From Pseudomonas sp. RIT288 (GTDB taxonomy: Bacteria > Pseudomonadota > Gammaproteobacteria > Pseudomonadales > Pseudomonadaceae): 64,000 bases of DNA. The stretch covers positions 434,001 through 498,000 of the forward strand of contig NZ_JFYN01000034.1 in NCBI RefSeq assembly GCF_000631985.1. The letters run 5' to 3'. Positions 43,166 to 52,189 of the stretch are shown here, in pieces (within the stretch, counting starts at the first letter, position 1; every line of letters starts with the position of its first letter). A model generated the notes under the pieces. The model did not search any database. It had not been told where the DNA came from and saw only the letters and a list, made by a program, of their open reading frames with translations. The position numbers and the translations under genes were made by a program.

Positions 43166-43728
43166 GACTGAAAGAACCCGCGCTGCGTCAGCAGATCACG
43201 AGCCAGATACAACGCCGCCAGAGCACGGCCTTCGGTAAATTGCGGGTTTTGCGCCAGCGCCGCCAGTTCACGCAGGTTGACCTTGTCGACGCGCATCGGC
43301 TCGGGCTCGTCGCCCTCCAGACGCTCCTCGTACAGATCGGTGGCCAGCACCACCTGGATCTTCTGGCTCATGTAACCGGGCGATAACGACAACTCGGTCA
43401 GATGCTCCAGTTGGCGCGCACCGAAACCAGCCTCCTCCTTGAGCTCGCGCTCGGCTGCTGCCAGTACATCCTCGCCCGGCTCGATCAAGCCTTTGGGCAG
43501 GGACAGTTCGTACTCGTCAGTGCCGCCGCAGTATTCCTCGACCAACACCGCGTGTTCGCTGTCGAGCATCGCCACAATCATTACCGCGCCATAACCCGCG
43601 CCTTTGCCGACCAGACGCTCGTAAGTGCGTTCCACACCATTGGAAAAACGCAGCTTCAGTTCTTCGACGCAAAACAGACGACTGGTGGCGACGATCTCGC
43701 GGGCGAGTACAGTGGGTTTCTGGCGCAT
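43162..43728 (-). CDS. nudE: ADP compounds hydrolase NudE
   Basis: The 188-residue Nudix hydrolase cleaves ADP-ribose, NADH and Ap3A-type substrates. The Nudix box is intact: GLIEPGEDVLAAAERELKEEAGFG. The N-terminal ERTYERLVGKGAGYGAVMIVAM and YMSQKIQVVLATDLYEERL segments are typical of NudE. GGAGCT precedes the ATG. It forms an operon with cysQ and is divergent from yrfG. Confidence 0.95.
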   Translation of the reverse strand: MRQKPTVLAREIVATSRLFCVEELKLRFSNGVERTYERLVGKGAGYGAVMIVAMLDSEHAVLVEEYCGGTDEYELSLPKGLIEPGEDVLAAAERELKEEAGFGARQLEHLTELSLSPGYMSQKIQVVLATDLYEERLEGDEPEPMRVDKVNLRELAALAQNPQFTEGRALAALYLARDLLTQRGFFQS

Positions 43729-43816
43729 GCAAAGCTCCTTGGCGTGAACGCGCTACTATAACGCGGCTTCCCCGATTGTTTGTGTCGGATATCTTTCTAC
43801 CGCTCGAGACGTTGCC

Positions 43817-44479
43817 ATGCCTTCTTTACCGTGGTCTGACATCGATACCGTCCTGCTGGACATGGACGGTACGTTGCTGGATCTGCACTTCGACAACCAT
43901 TTCTGGCTGGAACACCTGCCGCAACGCTACGCCGAACTGCACGGGGTGAGCCGGGCCATGGCCGAGATGGAGTTGCAGCCGCTGTTCGAGCGCCATGCCG
44001 GGCAACTGCAGTGGTATTGCCTGGATTTCTGGAGTGCCGAGCTGAAGCTCTCGGTGCGTGAACTGAAACTGGAAACCGCACACCTGATCGCGCTGCGTGC
44101 GGATGCCGACACGTTTCTGCAAGCGATTAAAAGCGCCGGCAAACGGGTGATCATGATCACCAATGCGCACCGGGATTCGCTGTCGCTGAAACTGGAGCGG
44201 ATCGAACTGGCACCTTATTTCGAGAGGCTGATCAGCTCCCACGATTACGGTTATCCCAAGGAGAACCCGCAGTTCTGGGATGCCTTGCAGGCGGATATCG
44301 ATTTTGATCCGGCACGCAGTCTGTTCATCGACGATACGTTGCCGATTCTGCGTAGTGCACAGCGCTTCGGTGTGGCGCATTTGCTGGCGGTCAAAGAGCC
44401 GGACAGTCGCAAAGGGCCGAAGGACACCGCCGAGTTTGCGGCGGTTGAAGACTACCGCGATTTGATCCGGGAACTCTGA
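43817..44479 (+). CDS. yrfG: GMP/IMP nucleotidase YrfG
   Basis: The 220-residue HAD phosphatase has motif I DMDGTLLDLHFDNHFW, motif II ITNAHRD and motif III/IV KENPQFW...SLFIDDTLPIL. The YrfG-type DLHFDNHFWLEHLPQRYA is diagnostic. It dephosphorylates GMP and IMP. It diverges from nudE, as is usual in gamma-proteobacteria. Confidence 0.94.
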   Translation: MPSLPWSDIDTVLLDMDGTLLDLHFDNHFWLEHLPQRYAELHGVSRAMAEMELQPLFERHAGQLQWYCLDFWSAELKLSVRELKLETAHLIALRADADTFLQAIKSAGKRVIMITNAHRDSLSLKLERIELAPYFERLISSHDYGYPKENPQFWDALQADIDFDPARSLFIDDTLPILRSAQRFGVAHLLAVKEPDSRKGPKDTAEFAAVEDYRDLIREL

Positions 44480-44483
44480 TTTC

Positions 44484-44572
44484 CTGTAGGAGCTGCCGAA
44501 GGCTGCGATCTTTTGACTTTGATTGTTTAAAAAACAAGATCAAAAGATCGCAGCCTTCGGCAGCTCCTACAG
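44484..44572. repeat. inverted REP pair
   Basis: CTGTAGGAGCTGCCGAAGGCTGCGATC and its complement face each other around an AT-rich centre, between yrfG and the convergent LysM gene. Confidence 0.92.
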
Positions 44573-44581
44573 GGTGTTGTG

Positions 44582-45022
44582 TTACTCAGGGATACGCAGG
44601 GTCTGGCCTGGATAGATTTTGTTCACATCCTTGAGCAGCGGTTTGTTGGCTTCGAAAATCTTGTTGTACTGGTTGGCATTACCATACACCGCGAGGGAAA
44701 TCGCACTGAGGGTGTCGCCTTTTTTCACCACGACAAAACGTGCCGCAGCCACAACCGGCCCGGTCACCGTGATCTGATCATCAACACTGCCCACGCCTTC
44801 GATGTTACCCACCGCCAGCAGAATTTTTTCCTTCTCCTCCTGGCTCGCTACTTCACCGGTAACGGTGACCTTGTCGCCGTCCACGGTTGCCTGAACATTC
44901 GGATTGCCCAATCCGACCTTGCTGATATGTTCCTTCAACTGCTCACTGGCATTGGCATTACCTGGGGTCAGCAGGTCGATCAGCTTTTCACCGGCCTCTT
45001 TCACAAAGCTCAACAGACTCAT
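44582..45022 (-). CDS. BON and LysM domain protein (YgaU-like)
   Basis: The 146-residue protein has an N-terminal BON domain (LKEHISKVGLGNPNVQATVDGDKVTVTGEVASQEEKEKILLAVGNIEGVGSVDDQ) and a C-terminal LysM (FVVVKKGDTLSAISLAVYGNANQYNKIFEANKPLLKDVNKIYPGQTLRIPE). This matches YgaU/Kbp, a potassium-binding protein in E. coli. No signal peptide is visible. AAGGAG precedes the ATG; the open frame runs 32 codons further upstream without support. Confidence 0.93.
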   Translation of the reverse strand: MSLLSFVKEAGEKLIDLLTPGNANASEQLKEHISKVGLGNPNVQATVDGDKVTVTGEVASQEEKEKILLAVGNIEGVGSVDDQITVTGPVVAAARFVVVKKGDTLSAISLAVYGNANQYNKIFEANKPLLKDVNKIYPGQTLRIPE

Positions 45023-45161
45023 AGCGCACACTCCTTGATTGGGATTCCAGACGTCAAAGCCTAGACCACCTTTGCCGAACCCGGTTCCGGCCCGACCAAT
45101 GACCCTATCCCCACGCAAGCGCTAGAATCGCCCACCCCCGCCAACACCCTCCGGAGCGAAG

Positions 45162-46049
45162 ATGGACATCAAGCAGCTGAAATTCCTCATCGCCCTCGAC
45201 GAGACTCGCCACTTCGGCCAGGCTGCCGCGCGCTGCCACATCACTCAGCCGACTCTTTCGATGCGCCTGCGCAGCCTCGAAGAAGAACTCGATCTGCCGC
45301 TGGTCAATCGCGGCCAGCGCTTCGAAGGGTTTACCGCGCCGGGCGAGCGGGTGCTGGCGTGGGCCCGTTCGGTGCTGGCGGCTTACGACGGTTTGCAGGC
45401 GGAAGCGGCGGCCTGTCGCGGCAACCTGATCGGCACGCTGCGCCTGGGGGTGGTGCCGCTGTCGAGCTTCGATCCACTGCCACTGATGCAACGCCTGCAC
45501 GGCTCGCACCCTGACCTGCGCTTCGAACTGTCGGCGCTGAGCTCCGAGCAGATCCTCGAACACCTGGCGAACAACCGCATCGACCTCGGCGTGTCGTACC
45601 TCGACCGGCTGGATCACGAACGTTTCGAGTCGCTGGCCTTCAGCGAGACGCGCATGGGCCTGCTGTACGATCAGCGCTCTTTCAGCTTCGGCGAGGCCGC
45701 GTTGAGCTGGGAGTCGCTGATCGAGCTGCCATTGGGCATGCTCACCAGCGGCATGCATTTCCGTCAGTCCATCGACCACAACTTCCACAGCCGGGGTCTG
45801 ACCCCGCTGCCGCTGCTGCAAACCGATGCCGTGCATCAGTTGTTACAAGCTGTGCACGGCGGCTTCTGCTGCGCGGTAATGCCGCTGGAAGGCGGTCTGG
45901 AAAAACTCACCGATCACCTGCGCCTGCAACCGATCGAAAACGCCCAAACCCTCGCGCCACTGGGCCTGATCATGCGTCGCGGTGCGCCGCGCTCAGCGTT
46001 GGCCGAGGCCTGTTTTGCGCTGTATCGGGAATCACCGACGTCGCCTTGA
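45162..46049 (+). CDS. LysR-type transcriptional regulator
   Basis: The 295-residue LTTR has its winged HTH at residues 1-60 (MDIKQLKFLIALDETRHFGQAAARCHITQPTLSMRLRSLEEELDLPLVNRG) and an effector domain from about residue 90. It lies 92 bp upstream of fdhD on the same strand, so it may control the formate-dehydrogenase-like pair or be expressed with it. The effector is unknown. Confidence 0.92.
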   Translation: MDIKQLKFLIALDETRHFGQAAARCHITQPTLSMRLRSLEEELDLPLVNRGQRFEGFTAPGERVLAWARSVLAAYDGLQAEAAACRGNLIGTLRLGVVPLSSFDPLPLMQRLHGSHPDLRFELSALSSEQILEHLANNRIDLGVSYLDRLDHERFESLAFSETRMGLLYDQRSFSFGEAALSWESLIELPLGMLTSGMHFRQSIDHNFHSRGLTPLPLLQTDAVHQLLQAVHGGFCCAVMPLEGGLEKLTDHLRLQPIENAQTLAPLGLIMRRGAPRSALAEACFALYRESPTSP

Positions 46050-46141
46050 TCGACGGCATCTATCAATAGATCGACAGTAGCGATTAGACGCGACAAGTTG
46101 CCGCGCCTAGTCTTAACGTTGATCAATCCGTCGGTGATGCC

Positions 46142-46981
46142 ATGAACGCCAAGCGCCCAACTTGCGCGGCGCCTGCACTCGAAACGCCCGCGCCCGCCGC
46201 CAGCCAGACTTACAGCTATAGCGATCTGCCCCTCGTGGAGTCGGCCAGCACCGCGCTCGCCGAGGAAGTCGCGTTGGCGATCGCCTACAACGGCATCAGT
46301 CAGGCGGTGATGCTGGTGACGCCGACGGATCTGGAAGATTTCATAGTCGGTTTCAGCCTCGGCAGCGGCATCATCGAAGACGCCAGCGACATTTATGACC
46401 TGCAACTGACCGGCGCCGGCTCGGCGCAATACGCGCAAGTGACCATCGCCAATCGCGCGTTCTGGAACCTCAAGCAACAGCGCCGACAACTGGCCGGCAC
46501 CAGCGGTTGCGGGCTGTGCGGCGTCGAGGCGGTGGAACAGGCCTTGCCCGACCTCAAAGTGCTGCCCGGCGCACCGTTGCCGCCCGCCGCATGGCTCGAC
46601 GGTCTGCGCCAGCGCATCGGCGCGTTCCAGCCGCTCGGTCAGCACTGCGGCGCGGTCCACGCGGCGGTGTTCATGAACGCCAGCGGTGAATTGCTGCTGG
46701 GCCGTGAAGACATCGGCCGGCACAACGCCCTCGACAAACTGATTGGCGGGCTGATCCGCCAGAAAATTTCCACCGAAGGCGGCCTGGCGATTGTCACCAG
46801 CCGTTGCAGTCTCGAATTGATCCAGAAAGTTTTACGCGCCGGCATCCAGACTCTGGTCAGCCTGTCCGCGCCCACGGGCCTTGCCGTGCAATGGGCCCGT
46901 CGCCACAACCTCAATCTCATCCACCTGCCGCAGAAGAATGCGCCGCGGGTCTACAGCCCAGCGATGGAGAATCAAGCGTGA
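46142..46981 (+). CDS. fdhD: sulfurtransferase FdhD
   Basis: The 279-residue protein transfers sulfur from IscS to the molybdenum cofactor, which formate dehydrogenases need. The redox Cys pair is in SGCGLCGVEA (Cys123, Cys126). FxxGREDIGRHNALDKLIGG and TSRCSLELIQKVLRAGI are typical of FdhD. The TGA overlaps the GTG start of the oxidoreductase gene, coupling enzyme and maturation factor. Confidence 0.95.
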   Translation: MNAKRPTCAAPALETPAPAASQTYSYSDLPLVESASTALAEEVALAIAYNGISQAVMLVTPTDLEDFIVGFSLGSGIIEDASDIYDLQLTGAGSAQYAQVTIANRAFWNLKQQRRQLAGTSGCGLCGVEAVEQALPDLKVLPGAPLPPAAWLDGLRQRIGAFQPLGQHCGAVHAAVFMNASGELLLGREDIGRHNALDKLIGGLIRQKISTEGGLAIVTSRCSLELIQKVLRAGIQTLVSLSAPTGLAVQWARRHNLNLIHLPQKNAPRVYSPAMENQA

Positions 46982-49326
46982 GCCAACATCATCAAGCCGA
47001 CCAGAAACCTGTCCCGCGCTACAAACCTTACAAAGGTGCAGCCGGCGGCTGGGGTGCCCTGATCAGTGTGGCCCAGGCCTGGTTGACCAGCGACAACGCA
47101 CTGAAAAACCTGCGCATGATGCTCAAGACCAACCAGAACGGCGGTTTCGACTGCCCGGGCTGCGCCTGGGGCGATTCGCCGGAGAGCGGCATGGTCAAGT
47201 TCTGCGAGAACGGCGCCAAAGCGGTGAACTGGGAAGCGACCAAGCGTCGGGTGGACGGCAAGTTCTTCGCCAGACACAGCGTCACTTCGTTGCTGGAGCA
47301 GAGCGACTACTGGCTTGAATATCAGGGCCGCCTGACCGAGCCGATGGTCTACGACGCCGAGACCGACCGCTACAAACCCATCGCCTGGGACGATGCCTTC
47401 GCCCTGATCGGCAAGCACCTGCAAGCGCTGTCGAGCCCCGACCAGGCCGAGTTCTACACCTCGGGTCGTGCCAGCAACGAAGCGGCGTACCTGTATCAGC
47501 TGTTCGTGCGCGCCTACGGCACCAACAACTTCCCGGACTGCTCGAACATGTGCCACGAGGCCAGTGGTGTGGCGTTGGCGCAAAGCGTTGGCGTCGGCAA
47601 AGGCACCGTAACCTTCGACGACTTCGAACACGCCGACGCGATTTTCGTCTGGGGCCAAAACCCCGGCACCAATCATCCGCGGATGCTCGAACCGCTGCGT
47701 GAAGCGGTGAAGCGCGGCGCGCAAGTGGTGTGTATCAACCCGCTGAAAGAACGTGGCCTGGAACGTTTCCAGCACCCGCAGCACCCGATCGAAATGCTCA
47801 CCAACGGCGACAAACCGACCAATACTGCGTACTTCCGTCCGGCACTGGGCGGCGACATGGCGGTGCTGCGCGGCATGGCCAAGTTCCTCCTGCAGTGGGA
47901 GCGCGATGCGCAGAAGGCCGGTGAGCCTGCGGTGTTCGATCATGATTTCCTCAATGCGCACAGCACCAACGTGCTGGAGTATCTCGGCGTGGTCGATGAC
48001 ACGCCTTGGGAGCAAATCGTCGCGCAGTCCGGCCTGACCCTGGTCGAGATCGAGCAAGCGGCGCGCATGTACGCCAAAGGCAAGAACGTGATCATGTGCT
48101 GGGCAATGGGCATCACCCAGCATCGCCACTCGGTGCCGACCATCCAGGAAATCGCCAACCTGATGCTGCTGCGCGGCAACGTCGGCAAACCCGGCGCTGG
48201 CCTGTGTCCGGTGCGCGGTCACAGTAACGTGCAGGGCGACCGCACCATGGGTATCAACGAGCGTCCGCCAGTGGCGTTCCTCGATTCTCTTGAGCGGCGT
48301 TTCCAGTTCAAGGTGCCGCGTGACAACGGGCACAACGTGGTCGAGGCGATCCACGCCATGGCCGAGGGCCGCGCCAAGGTCTTCATCGGTCTGGGCGGCA
48401 ACTTCGCCCAGGCCACGCCGGACAGCCCGCGCACCTTCGCGGCGCTGAGCAATTGCGACCTGACCGTGCAGATCAGCACCAAGCTCAACCGCAGCCATCT
48501 GGCCCACGGTAAAAACGCGCTGATCCTGCCGTGCCTGGGCCGTACCGACATCGATATCCAGAGCGAAGGCCCGCAGGCGGTCACCGTGGAAGACTCGTTC
48601 AGCATGGTCCACGCCTCCAACGGCCAGTTGCAGCCGCTGTCGAACCAGATGCGCTCGGAACCGTCGATCATCGCCGGGATCGCCGCTGCCACGCTGGGCA
48701 GCAAACCGGTGGACTGGAACTGGCTGGTGGCCGATTACCGGCGCATCCGCGACCTGATTGCCGACACCATTCCGGGCTTCAAGGATTTCAACGAGAAGGT
48801 CAAGAACCCGGGCGGTTTCTACCTCGGCAACAGTGCTGGCGCGCGCAAGTGGAACACTCCATCGGGCCGGGCCAATTTCCGCGCGAACACGCTGCCCAAG
48901 GATCTGGTACACGAGCGCACCCGCGCCACCGGGCAACTGCCGGACCTGATCCTGCAATCGATGCGCTCCCACGATCAGTACAACACCACGATTTATGGCC
49001 TAGACGACCGTTATCGTGGGGTCAAGGGCCAGCGCGACGTGCTGTTCGCCAACGAGGCCGACATCATTCGCCTGGGCTTCCGCCCAGGGCAGAAGGCGGA
49101 CATCGTGTCGCTGTGGGACGATGGTCGTGAGCGTCGGGTGAAGGGTTTTACCTTGCTGGCGTTTGATATTCCTGCCGGTCAGGCGGCGGCTTACTATCCG
49201 GAAGTGAATCCGCTGGTGCCGCTGGAAAGCACCGGGGATGGCAGCCATACGCCGACATCGAAGTTCATTGCGATCCGCCTTGAGGCGGCGAGTGAGACGG
49301 GGCTGATCATGGCCAAATCCGCTTAA
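46978..49326 (+). CDS. FdhF/YdeP-family molybdopterin oxidoreductase
   Basis: The 782-residue molybdopterin oxidoreductase starts with GTG overlapping the fdhD stop (GTGA). It begins HHQADQKPVPRYKPYKGAAGGWGAL and has FDCPGCAWGDSPE, NMCHEASGVALAQSVGVGKGTVTFDDF, and the bis-MGD regions GQNPGTNHPRML and CPVRGHSNVQGDRTMGI. The N-terminal CPGCAW lacks the full four-Cys cluster motif of FdhA proteins, as in the YdeP group. The substrate is unproven; formate or another small oxidisable molecule is likely given fdhD. Confidence 0.92.
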   Translation: MSQHHQADQKPVPRYKPYKGAAGGWGALISVAQAWLTSDNALKNLRMMLKTNQNGGFDCPGCAWGDSPESGMVKFCENGAKAVNWEATKRRVDGKFFARHSVTSLLEQSDYWLEYQGRLTEPMVYDAETDRYKPIAWDDAFALIGKHLQALSSPDQAEFYTSGRASNEAAYLYQLFVRAYGTNNFPDCSNMCHEASGVALAQSVGVGKGTVTFDDFEHADAIFVWGQNPGTNHPRMLEPLREAVKRGAQVVCINPLKERGLERFQHPQHPIEMLTNGDKPTNTAYFRPALGGDMAVLRGMAKFLLQWERDAQKAGEPAVFDHDFLNAHSTNVLEYLGVVDDTPWEQIVAQSGLTLVEIEQAARMYAKGKNVIMCWAMGITQHRHSVPTIQEIANLMLLRGNVGKPGAGLCPVRGHSNVQGDRTMGINERPPVAFLDSLERRFQFKVPRDNGHNVVEAIHAMAEGRAKVFIGLGGNFAQATPDSPRTFAALSNCDLTVQISTKLNRSHLAHGKNALILPCLGRTDIDIQSEGPQAVTVEDSFSMVHASNGQLQPLSNQMRSEPSIIAGIAAATLGSKPVDWNWLVADYRRIRDLIADTIPGFKDFNEKVKNPGGFYLGNSAGARKWNTPSGRANFRANTLPKDLVHERTRATGQLPDLILQSMRSHDQYNTTIYGLDDRYRGVKGQRDVLFANEADIIRLGFRPGQKADIVSLWDDGRERRVKGFTLLAFDIPAGQAAAYYPEVNPLVPLESTGDGSHTPTSKFIAIRLEAASETGLIMAKSA

Positions 49327-49377
49327 ACACGCAGCCCTGTGGCGAGCCTCTGTTTCCTGAAGCTTTCAAACGCCCAC

Positions 49378-49408
49378 AAAAAAGGCCGCTTTTTCTCAAA
49401 AGCGGCCT
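49378..49408 (-). terminator. hairpin terminator after the oxidoreductase
   Basis: AGGCCGCTTTT / AAAAGCGGCCT has a 4-nt loop. The T tract is on the minus-strand side; on the plus strand it may act with Rho. Confidence 0.6.
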
Positions 49409-49426
49409 GTCCGAAGTAGCTAAAGA

Positions 49427-49501
49427 CCGACGAAAATCGCTTAAGTTCCGCATACAAAACAGCAACTTGCATAATTGTATACAAGTCGTGCTATTCGTCG
49501 G
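49427..49501. promoter_or_regulatory. candidate operator upstream of the glycine-zipper gene
   Basis: TTGTATACAA (49475-49484) is a perfect palindrome of the form bound by some GntR-family repressors. It is flanked by inverted arms CCGACGAA (49427-49434) and TTCGTCGG (49494-49501). No GntR gene is nearby. Confidence 0.4.
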
Positions 49502-49566
49502 ATTTCGATTGTCAGCCTTGTTACACAGCCTCAGGATCGGCGCCGTCATCCCTTTGAGGCTCCTCT

Positions 49567-50049
49567 ATGAAGTTCTCCTCGATTCTCTTGTTGTCCCTTG
49601 GCCTGGTCAGTGGCTTCGCTTCTGCCGGAGGCACCACCGAAGCAGGTGTGGGCGGCGCATTGGGCGGGGTTCTTGGCTCGGTCGTCGGTCAGTCTTTAGG
49701 CGGCAGCACAGGTTCAACCATTGGCGCAGCCCTGGGCGGCGCGGGTGGTAGCGCGGTCGGCGCCAACAAACACAGCCGTGGTGAAGCAGCCATTGGCGGT
49801 GCGTTGGGCGCAGCCGGCGGTAACGTGGTCGGCCGCAGCATGGGCGGCACCACCGGCAGCCTGATCGGCGCCGCAGCAGGTGGCGGCGCCGGTGGCGCGC
49901 TCGGCAACTACATGGGCAACCAGAGCAATGATGACGATCGTCATTACGATCGTGGCCGTGATCGTGACCGTGGTTATTACCGCGATCGTCACCCGGGCCG
50001 CGGCCACGCCTACGGCCACCGCAAGCATCATCGCTACTATCGCGACTAA
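49567..50049 (+). CDS. exported glycine-zipper protein
   Basis: The 160-residue protein has a signal peptide (1-20, ending GFASA) and a Gly-zipper region (residues 25-117) of repeated GxxxG units such as GGALGGVLGSVVGQSLGGSTGSTIGAALGG. A His/Arg/Asp/Tyr-rich tail follows (HYDRGRDRDRGYYRDRH). Glycine-zipper proteins of this type associate with the outer membrane. GAGGCTCCTCT precedes the start; AGGCTC at 6-9 nt is a weak site. Role unknown. Confidence 0.85.
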   Translation: MKFSSILLLSLGLVSGFASAGGTTEAGVGGALGGVLGSVVGQSLGGSTGSTIGAALGGAGGSAVGANKHSRGEAAIGGALGAAGGNVVGRSMGGTTGSLIGAAAGGGAGGALGNYMGNQSNDDDRHYDRGRDRDRGYYRDRHPGRGHAYGHRKHHRYYRD

Positions 50050-50072
50050 CGCGTTGCGTTAAGCGCGAAAGC

Positions 50073-50105
50073 AAAAATCGCAGCCCAAGGGCTGCGATTT
50101 TTTTT
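50073..50105 (+). terminator. intrinsic terminator
   Basis: AAAATCGCAGCCC / GGGCTGCGATTTT with a 3-nt loop and nine T. Confidence 0.93.
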
Positions 50106-50110
50106 GCCTG

Positions 50111-50536
50111 TCATACCACCAGATACTCCAGCGCCTGCCGCAGATCAGCAGGAATCGGCACCGGCTGATTGGTCGTCCGATCGACGAACACATGGACGAA
50201 ACGCCCTGCTGCACACGCCTCGCTGTCACCGACCTTGAACACCGCCAGTTCATATTGCACCGAACTGTTACCCAGCTTGCCGACCCGCAGACCGATCTCG
50301 ATCAGGTCCGGAAAAGCAATCGAGGCAAAGTAGTCACAGGCCGAACTGACCACAAACCCCACCACTTCGCCGTCATGAATATCCAGCCCGCCGACCTGGA
50401 TCAGGTAGGTATTCACCGCCGTGTCGAAAAAGCTGTAATAGGTGACGTTATTGACGTGCCCATAGGCGTCGTTGTCGTGCCAGCGCGTGGTGATGGGCTG
50501 GAAGTGTGGGTAGTCGCTGCGCTGAGGGGTGGACAT
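50111..50536 (-). CDS. 4HBT-family acyl-CoA thioesterase
   Basis: The 141-residue hotdog thioesterase has the FcbC-type active site HDNDAYGHVNNVTYYSFFDTAVN (about residues 20-42), with the catalytic Asp. It hydrolyses acyl-CoAs; the substrate is not defined. It lies downstream of the 3-hydroxyacyl-CoA dehydrogenase gene on the same strand, with 207 bp of repeat-containing sequence between. Confidence 0.92.
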   Translation of the reverse strand: MSTPQRSDYPHFQPITTRWHDNDAYGHVNNVTYYSFFDTAVNTYLIQVGGLDIHDGEVVGFVVSSACDYFASIAFPDLIEIGLRVGKLGNSSVQYELAVFKVGDSEACAAGRFVHVFVDRTTNQPVPIPADLRQALEYLVV

Positions 50537-50574
50537 GTTTGCTGGTTCTCTTGTTTTTTAGTGAGGCCGCCTGC

Positions 50575-50727
50575 CCTCACCCTGGCCCTCTCCCAGAGGG
50601 AGAGGGGACTGAACGAGGTGTTCATTCGCCATAAGTCGACCTGAGCACTCGAGTCGGACTCAAGTTTGGAAAGCAATGAAGATCGTCTCCCTTCCCCCCT
50701 CACCTCTCTTTGGGGGAGAGGGGGACC
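50575..50727. repeat. CCCTCTCCC-type intergenic repeats
   Basis: Two oppositely built copies of a Pseudomonas intergenic repeat occur: CCCTCACCCTGGCCCTCTCCC...GGGAGAGGGG (50575-50608) and CCCCCTCACCTCTCTT...GGGGGAGAGGGGG (50694-50727). Each can fold into a hairpin. Confidence 0.75.
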
Positions 50728-50743
50728 GATTTTCGCTCTAACA

Positions 50744-51970
50744 CTAAACTTCAGCAAACCCCTTACCCTGCGCCGCCAGCTCGCCAATCAAGCGCGCCGG
50801 TTGCCACTGATCGCCCTGGCGCGTCTGCAGTGCCAGCAAGCGCTGATGAATGTCCGCCAGCCCCTGCTGATCCGCCCAGGCCATCGGTCCGCCCTTGTCG
50901 GCCGGGAAGCCGTAGCCGTTCAGGTACACCAGATCAATGTCATGGGCCGCCCCGGCAATGCCTTCCTGAAGAATCTTCGCGCCCTCGTTGACCAACGCCA
51001 GCAAGCAACGTTCAAGAATCTCCTCCGGGCCGATCTCGCGACGCTGGAAACCCAGCCCTTCGCTGACTTCCAGCACCAGCGCATCCACTTCAGGATCATG
51101 CTCGGCCTGACGACTCCCGGGTTCATAGTGGTAATAACCATTGCCGGATTTCTGCCCGAAGCGGCCCATCTCACACAAGCGGTTGTCCACCTGCACTTCC
51201 GGCGCATCCTGCCCCTTGCCGGCCAATTCGCGCGCGCGCCACTCCAGATCAATGCCGACCACGTCATACATGCGAAACGGCCCCATGGCGAAACCGAAGC
51301 CCTGCAAGGCCGCATCGACCTGCTGTGGATAAGCGCCTTCGAGCAGCATCTTGCGCGCCTCCAGCACATACGGATGCAACATGCGATTGCCGATAAAACC
51401 GTGGCAGTTGCCCGACACCACACTGACCTTGCCCATGCGTTTGCCCAGGGCCAGGGCCGCGTCCAGCGCCGCCGGTGAAGTCTGTGCTCCGCGGACGATT
51501 TCCAGCAGTTTCATGATGTGCGCCGGGCTGAAGAAATGCAGGCCGAGCACTTGCGATGGACGTCTTGTTGCGGCGGCAATCGCGTCGATATCCAGCGCCG
51601 ACGTATTGCTTGCCACCAACGCCTCAGGCTTGAGCAGGCCATCCAGCTCGCGAAAGATCTTCTGCTTGAGCTCAAGGTTTTCGTATACCGCTTCGATCAC
51701 CAGATCGACATTGCGGATCGCCGCGTAATCCGCCGCCACGCTGACCCGCGCGATACGCGCGTCTGCCTCGGCCTGATCGATCCGGCCCTGGCGCACGTTG
51801 TGTGCATAGGTGTCGGCCACCGTGCCCATCGCCTGTTCAAGCATCTGTGGATTGTTATCGACCCACTGCACGGCAATGCCGGCATTGGCCAGGCACATGA
51901 CAATGCCGCGGCCCATGGTGCCCGCGCCAATCACGGCAGCTCGCTGAATCTCGAAGGATGTCTGGCTCAT
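50744..51970 (-). CDS. 3-hydroxyacyl-CoA dehydrogenase
   Basis: The 408-residue NAD-dependent dehydrogenase has a Rossmann fold (AAVIGAGTMGRGIVMCLANAGIAVQWVDNN), the catalytic-His loop VLGLHFFSPAHIMKLLEIVRG and two C-terminal 3HCDH domains (GFIGNRMLHPYVLEA, and MVNEGAKIL-like ALVNEGAKILQEGIA with YLNGYGFPADKGGPM). It resembles the dehydrogenase half of FadB without the hydratase. It probably acts in beta-oxidation or related acyl-CoA breakdown. The start (MSQTSFEIQ) has AAGAG upstream; the open frame adds 29 unlikely residues. Confidence 0.92.
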   Translation of the reverse strand: MSQTSFEIQRAAVIGAGTMGRGIVMCLANAGIAVQWVDNNPQMLEQAMGTVADTYAHNVRQGRIDQAEADARIARVSVAADYAAIRNVDLVIEAVYENLELKQKIFRELDGLLKPEALVASNTSALDIDAIAAATRRPSQVLGLHFFSPAHIMKLLEIVRGAQTSPAALDAALALGKRMGKVSVVSGNCHGFIGNRMLHPYVLEARKMLLEGAYPQQVDAALQGFGFAMGPFRMYDVVGIDLEWRARELAGKGQDAPEVQVDNRLCEMGRFGQKSGNGYYHYEPGSRQAEHDPEVDALVLEVSEGLGFQRREIGPEEILERCLLALVNEGAKILQEGIAGAAHDIDLVYLNGYGFPADKGGPMAWADQQGLADIHQRLLALQTRQGDQWQPARLIGELAAQGKGFAEV

Positions 51971-52099
51971 GTTGTTCTCTTGTGGCGATCCGGAGACAGC
52001 CTTCACCATAGTCAGACAACGGGCATTTTTGAAATTTATTACCGTGATCAGCGACATTCAGCGCATGGATAAACCCCAATCGCCCTGAGGCCGCACACT

Positions 52100-52184
52100 A
52101 TAGGAGCTGCCGAAGGCTGCAATCCTTTGATCTTGATTTTCAACAGCAAGATCAAGAGATCGCAGCCTTCGGCAGCTCCTACAG
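52100..52184. repeat. inverted REP pair
   Basis: Copies of the TAGGAGCTGCCGAAGGCTG form face each other between the recQ-like gene and the dehydrogenase gene. Confidence 0.9.
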
Positions 52185-52189
52185 ACAGA

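Noticed and set aside
46972..48972. 666-codon minus-strand open frame
   Set aside because: Antisense shadow of the molybdopterin oxidoreductase, with low-complexity composition and no motif.
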